64,000 nucleotides of DNA, taken from contig OX104115.1 in NCBI GenBank assembly GCA_944474755.1, forward strand, positions 53,510,648 to 53,574,647. The letters are read 5' to 3'. How positions within the stretch are numbered: the stretch's first letter is position 1; each line of letters opens with the position of its first letter. The notes beneath the pieces are model-generated. The model was not told the origin of the DNA, searched no databases, and worked only from the letters and a program-made list of their open reading frames with translations. Source of the stretch: Limnoperna fortunei (Eukaryota > Mollusca > Bivalvia > Mytilida > Modiolidae). Made by a program: the position numbers and the translations under genes. Below are positions 60,140-64,000 of this stretch, in pieces.

Positions 60140-61273
60140 TCATCTCTTCAGGTGGTGGTGCTGAATCACCGAGTCCACTCGCCTGTCTCTGATACGATAG
60201 ATTTGCGGGGTGGTTTCTTCTAGAACTAGATAAGGTGCTGTCCATGGAGACCGGAGCTTCTTGCTTTGGCCAAATTTGGTAGAGAAATCTAATTTAAAGC
60301 CTCCAACAACATACCAGTTCTCCACAAGGCAAAGGTCGAAGTCCCTCTTCTGGCGTTTCTTTGCGGTACGCAGATTCTCCTTTGCAAATTGGTGCACATC
60401 ATGGCGGTCCTTAGTCAGCTGATTCAACCAAGCATCTGGAGTGCTAGTCTTCAAATTCTGGGGTATGGTCCCCAAAAGAAGATGAAGAGGCTGAATGGTT
60501 TCTCTGCCAAGCATTAACCGGTTTGGAGTGAAGCCCGTCTGACGATTAACCGTGGAATGTAGAGCTACTGACAGCAACGTCAGATCCTTGTTCCAGTCCT
60601 TGTTCTTTTTCTCAGTATAACAGCGGACCATCTTTACAATTGTGTTGTAACGTTTAATCTGTCCATTTGAGGACGGGTGGTAAGGGGTCGTCCTCGTCTT
60701 TGCGATTTCAAGGGCCTCACGTAGAGCGTTGAACAGTGTTCCGTCAAAATTTCGCCCCTGATCAGTATGTACCTCAAGAGGGCATCCAAAGGTGGTGCTG
60801 AAGTGGACCAGGAATTTCTTGGCAATAAGGAGTGCAGACTGTTTAGGTAGGGCAGCCATCTCCACTAACTTGGTAAATTGGTCAATCATCATTAAAATGT
60901 AACGATTGCCATCGTCACTTGTGTGGAATGGACCCAGTATGTCAAGATGGACCTGTTCCATGGGAAATCCGACGTGAAAAGATCTTAATGCTGTCTTTGG
61001 CTTCACATGAGGTTTTTTATTCTGGTTACATGTTGAGCACGACCTCACATAAGCTTAATTGTCACTAGTCTTCTGATAGTACAGAAAAGACCGTTTTAGT
61101 AGCCCTAGGGTCTTCTTTTGTCCTAAATGGCAAGATGATTTCATGTCATAACAACCCTGTAGTACTAGGTCTTTAAGTTGCGTTGGGACTAGCAAACATT
61201 TGTCTTTGTCATGTCGCTCCTGCCATTGGTAATACAACACACCATCTACTGTTTCAATACAGGATCTGTACAT
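60140..61273 (-). pseudogene. Gypsy integrase with mutated catalytic Glu
   Basis: 302 continuous codons (61048-60140) plus an upstream piece to 61273. Zinc-binding part: His in SCHLGQ and CSTCNQNK. Core: D in HLDILGP and D in HTDQGRNF are present, but the usual Glu in the 'NGQxER' motif is Lys (NGQIKRYN). The C-terminus has PWTAPYLVLEE and VIQHHHLKR, the usual SH3-like end. A stop at 61052-61054 separates the two pieces. Confidence 0.85.
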
Positions 61274-61689
61274 CCACAGAGAGCGAGTCGCTGGACTGTG
61301 GAGTCCTAACTCTGTGGGTCTGGTTCATGTCCTGCTTCAATCCAATTGAGAATTGGTCCAAGGTCCGCATCTCTTAACTGTAGAGATCTAAGCTGTGACG
61401 AGGGATATTGACTTATGGTATGGGCCATCATGATCCTCTTTTATGGACTCTTCATCAGAGCTAGAACTATCACTTAACTCGTCTGGGCTAAAATCAGAGT
61501 GGTTCGAAGCCTGAGGTCTCTTTTTCACACTTTCAGGTTTGACTTTGGCTATTCTGAAAAGAAAAAACGTCGGCACGCGAGTGGAAAGTGGCACCACATC
61601 ATCAACATCAGCCTCAAACCTACTCCACTGGGTATGGGCTAAAGCTACAACCACCACAAGGAAGTTTCTGGTTCTGATTCGGCTTCGTA
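61274..61689 (-). other. Spacer between RNase H and integrase
   Basis: Minus-strand frame 61657-61388 is acidic and Ser-rich (LSDSSSSDEES), a non-conserved linker of the second element's Pol. Confidence 0.45.
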
Positions 61690-62370
61690 ACAGTTAAAGT
61701 CTTCCAGGTTGTCTGGGATTTGACTCATTCCATCGGCGTTCAGATTGTTTATTGCCGGACCTATGGACTATTTCCATGTCGAAATGTGCCAGTTCCCAGC
61801 CATCGTGCGAGCTGGACTTCAATGTGTTTAAATTCAACCATATTAGGCTATTATGGTCAGTTCTGAGTACGAACCGGCGTCCTAAAAGGTAGTGGCGAAA
61901 ATGCCTACAAAACTTGACTACTGCAATGAGCTCTTTTATGGTCGTGCAGTATTTCCTCAGTTTGAGGTTTTATAGGCACATGACATGCGTAGAAGATCAC
62001 AACTTCTTTTCCATTTCGGAGTTAAGACAGTACTCCCCCTATTGCGAGATCTGACGCGACTGTGTCAAGAATGAATTTATCTGTTGGGTTTGGATAGGCC
62101 AAGCAAGGGGCTTACATCAAAGCTTTCTTGGTGTTTGGAAAAGCTTCTTGGTGTTGACGTTACCAAGTGGGATTATTAATCTCATGTGCCAAAGCGCATA
62201 AACATGCTGTCAGAGAGGCAAAGTTTTTGACATGGTCCCTGTGATAGTTCATAAACCCTATGAAACTCATCAGTTCCTTCTAGTGGTTGGTACTGACAAG
62301 TTTTGTACTACCTCTGCCTTAGCTGGGGATATTTTGATCCCTTCTTCACTAACCAACTTTCCTAGGAATT
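61690..62370 (-). pseudogene. RT thumb and RNase H of second Gypsy element, broken
   Basis: Minus-strand translation gives EVEFLGKLVSEEGI just after RT, and further on IKELIAVVKFCRHFRHYL and FVLRTDHNSLIWL, the RNase H strand with its Asp. Stops and shifts interrupt it. Confidence 0.7.
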
Positions 62371-62880
62371 CTACTTCTTTTTTAAGAGTTGCCACTTTTG
62401 GGGTTTTAGTTTCAAATTGAACTGTAGAAATCTGAGTAGTGCATTTCTAAGTTTCTCAAGGCAATGCGCAAAAGATCTACCTAGGATCACAATATCGTCA
62501 AGGTAAACTAGCAGCTCTGTCCAGGTAAGACCACGTAATACAAGTTGCATGGCTCGCTGGAATGTGGCCGGAGCATTGCAGAGCCCCATGCCCATTCTTG
62601 AATGCTCGAAGAGGCCATATCTTGTTATGAAGGCAGTTTTCGTGCAGTCGGCCCCCTCTAACTGGATCTGGTAGTACCCGCTGGCAAGATCTAGGGTGCA
62701 GAATGTTGTCATACTCTGCAAGGAATCCAGGCAGTCTTCAATGATGGGCAAGGGGAAGCAGTCCTTGACTGTCTTATCAATGAGGGCACGGTAGTCAATA
62801 CACCACCTGACAGATCCATCACGTTTGCGTACGAGTAGGGGTGCATAGGCCCATTCAGACGTGGACGGACTTATGACGTT
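62371..62880 (-). pseudogene. Reverse transcriptase of second Gypsy element
   Basis: Well-preserved fingers and palm: SEWAYAPLLVRKRDG, RWCIDYRALI, TLDLASGYYQI, the catalytic LLVYLDDIVI, and LKPQK at the end. It clearly differs in sequence from RT at 3923-5683, so this is a separate Gypsy lineage. Confidence 0.85.
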
Positions 62881-62895
62881 TGCACTTACTAGTAA

Positions 62896-63500
62896 TTATT
62901 TCTCAAGATGTTGTTTTTCCACGTCTTGAAAGCTCAGGAGTGTTCTTATCATCCTCTGCTTAACAGGTGGGGCTGTGCCAGTATTGATCTGATGTTTTAC
63001 TTCTGTTAGGCACCCCAAATCATGTTCAGAAAACACATCTTGGAACTCGCACAAAAGTTGTTTTAATTTTATCATCTGCACTGTGTTCAAGGATTTACAT
63101 GATCTTGCAAACAACTCTGTTAAATGTGGAGGTACATCTTGTTAAGGTTCTGGAATACCTGCCTCTTTAGTCAATCGTACACTGTATTTGATTGGTTCGG
63201 GGTGTCAATAACTTCCTCAAGTTCCTCCACCTGACCATTACATGCTCCTTTCTTCAGTCCTACAAAACGCCCAGTGTCATAATCAGATTGATTTTACAAG
63301 AATCACCACTTCCAACAGCCCTTGAGACCATGAGGAGTAATGATGCACATGCTTCTAGCAGAAAATCGTTACTTGGTGGAGGATGGACCTTAACTGCCAA
63401 TGATGTCACAGAATTTGGTGGTAAGGTAGTTCCTCTGCGCAGAATTGCTCTTGCAATATTAACGTCACTGCCAGGAACCAATGAAGCAGCTATAGACTTT
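62896..63500 (-). pseudogene. Protease-RT connector of second Gypsy element
   Basis: Two pieces in different frames: 63481-63260 (RRGTTLPPNSVTSLAVKV) and 63114-62896 (LLCEFQDVFSEHDLG, then VKHQINTG), both typical of the stretch before Gypsy RT. Confidence 0.6.
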
Positions 63501-63531
63501 CCGTTTATTATTAGTCTACGACCAGGGATGT

Positions 63532-63825
63532 CTACAAGGGCCTTGCATACAAGAAGTCCAAGCCTAGAATAAACCTGTCATTTATTGTAGTGACACACAC
63601 ATCCCACTTAATAGTGGTGTTTCCCAAGGTTATCGGGATAGCTCGTATGATTTCACCATATATAGGCCGATTTCCTATTCCTATTAACTCAACTTCCTCA
63701 CTGTTAACATACGTCTCATCGAACAAAGACTTGTCGGCTATATTGATCATAGCGGCAGTGTTCACAACAGCTCTTAGTTGTATGCCACAAATTGTTGCGT
63801 CAACCATCATACTCCTGCCTATCAC
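63532..63825 (-). pseudogene. Retropepsin-type protease with altered active site
   Basis: LRAVVNTAAMINIADKSLF occupies the place of the usual DTG/DSG active site, here Asn-Thr-Ala, and ILGLDFL is the usual late motif. The catalytic Asp is lost, so this copy cannot mature its own Gag-Pol. Confidence 0.72.
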
Positions 63826-64000
63826 TCTCCTTGCTTGTATCTTTCTTGGGTTCTTGTCCTCGGGGGTCTGATCGAGCCTATCGTCAAGACCAGTTCATGA
63901 TAAGGCTCCATGAGATCGATAGATTACAAGATAAACATAATATCTATCTGTTTTTTTTGCAGAGTGTAACGTTGGTGAAGGCTTAAAAAATCAAATATGG

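Larger units (their letters stand above)
58440..64000 (-). mobile_element. Second, older Gypsy element, 5' part beyond the window
   Basis: Protease, RT, RNase H and integrase in Gypsy order on the minus strand, followed by the zinc-finger/TatD frame. Gag, the primer binding site and the 5' LTR would lie to the right of 64000, and I could not find the 3' LTR. Multiple frameshifts and three altered active sites show it is inactive. Confidence 0.75.

Noticed and set aside
63192..63871. Plus-strand frames of 93 and 126 codons at the right end
   Set aside because: Opposite-strand shadows of protease and connector of the second Gypsy element.

Overview
The window is animal nuclear DNA. Genes are split by canonical GT-AG introns, the background is strongly AT-rich, and tRNA-derived SINEs, truncated LINEs and two different Gypsy-type retrotransposons are present. 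Several repeat styles look molluscan, most likely bivalve: the 'aggccccctggggcct' repeat, SINEs ending in 'tggcgttaaa', and the ATGGCCGCC-rich elements. This taxonomic call is an inference from repeat style, not from a marker gene.

Region 1 (1-34.8 kb) is a tandem duplication of one host gene. The intact copy B runs on the minus strand from 26225 to 13593. I could build it as eight exons, all with canonical splice sites and consistent phase, giving 1010 codons: short signal peptide, one CUB domain, a Thr/Ser-rich mucin-like stalk made of symmetric phase-1 exons, one transmembrane helix, and a cytoplasmic tail of about 540 residues with a PPxY motif. The neighbouring copy A (left edge to about 13.27 kb) is a decayed paralogue. 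It lacks the signal-peptide exon and the first two CUB exons, its remaining CUB exon has a broken acceptor, a stop and a frameshift, and a Gypsy element sits in one of its introns.

Region 2 (708-9138) is that Gypsy element: minus strand, two 225-bp LTRs differing at 3 sites, PBS, PPT and an ATTG target duplication. From its 5' end it carries an upstream frame resembling an SGNH/GDSL hydrolase, gag with three zinc knuckles, protease, RT-RNase H, and integrase with a C-terminal chromodomain. An 18-bp palindrome recurs in it in two versions whose arms differ by compensating changes. Several coding regions are broken although the LTRs are nearly identical.

Region 3 (26.2-39.3 kb) is gene-poor: the duplicated upstream DNA of copy B, SINEs, two LINE 3' fragments, long perfect or near-perfect foldbacks, and relics of an LTR related to the Region 2 element.

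Region 4 (39.35-57.4 kb) is a dense cluster of about twenty related short non-coding elements. Each has a 5' hairpin 'head', a (TTA)n/(TTC)n tract, a body built from repeated AAAATGGCCGCC boxes and TTTCAACGAAATTTGGTAT boxes, a tail complementary to its own head, and a 3' hairpin before TTAATT. Head and tail co-vary between subfamilies. The ATGGCGGCC boxes match the known binding consensus of the zinc-finger factor YY1/Pho.

Region 5 (58.4-64 kb) is the 3' part of a second, more decayed Gypsy element on the minus strand (protease, RT, RNase H, integrase). It is followed by a frame with a zinc-finger-like segment and a TatD/TATDN2-type nuclease domain. Catalytic residues are lost in the protease, integrase and TatD parts.
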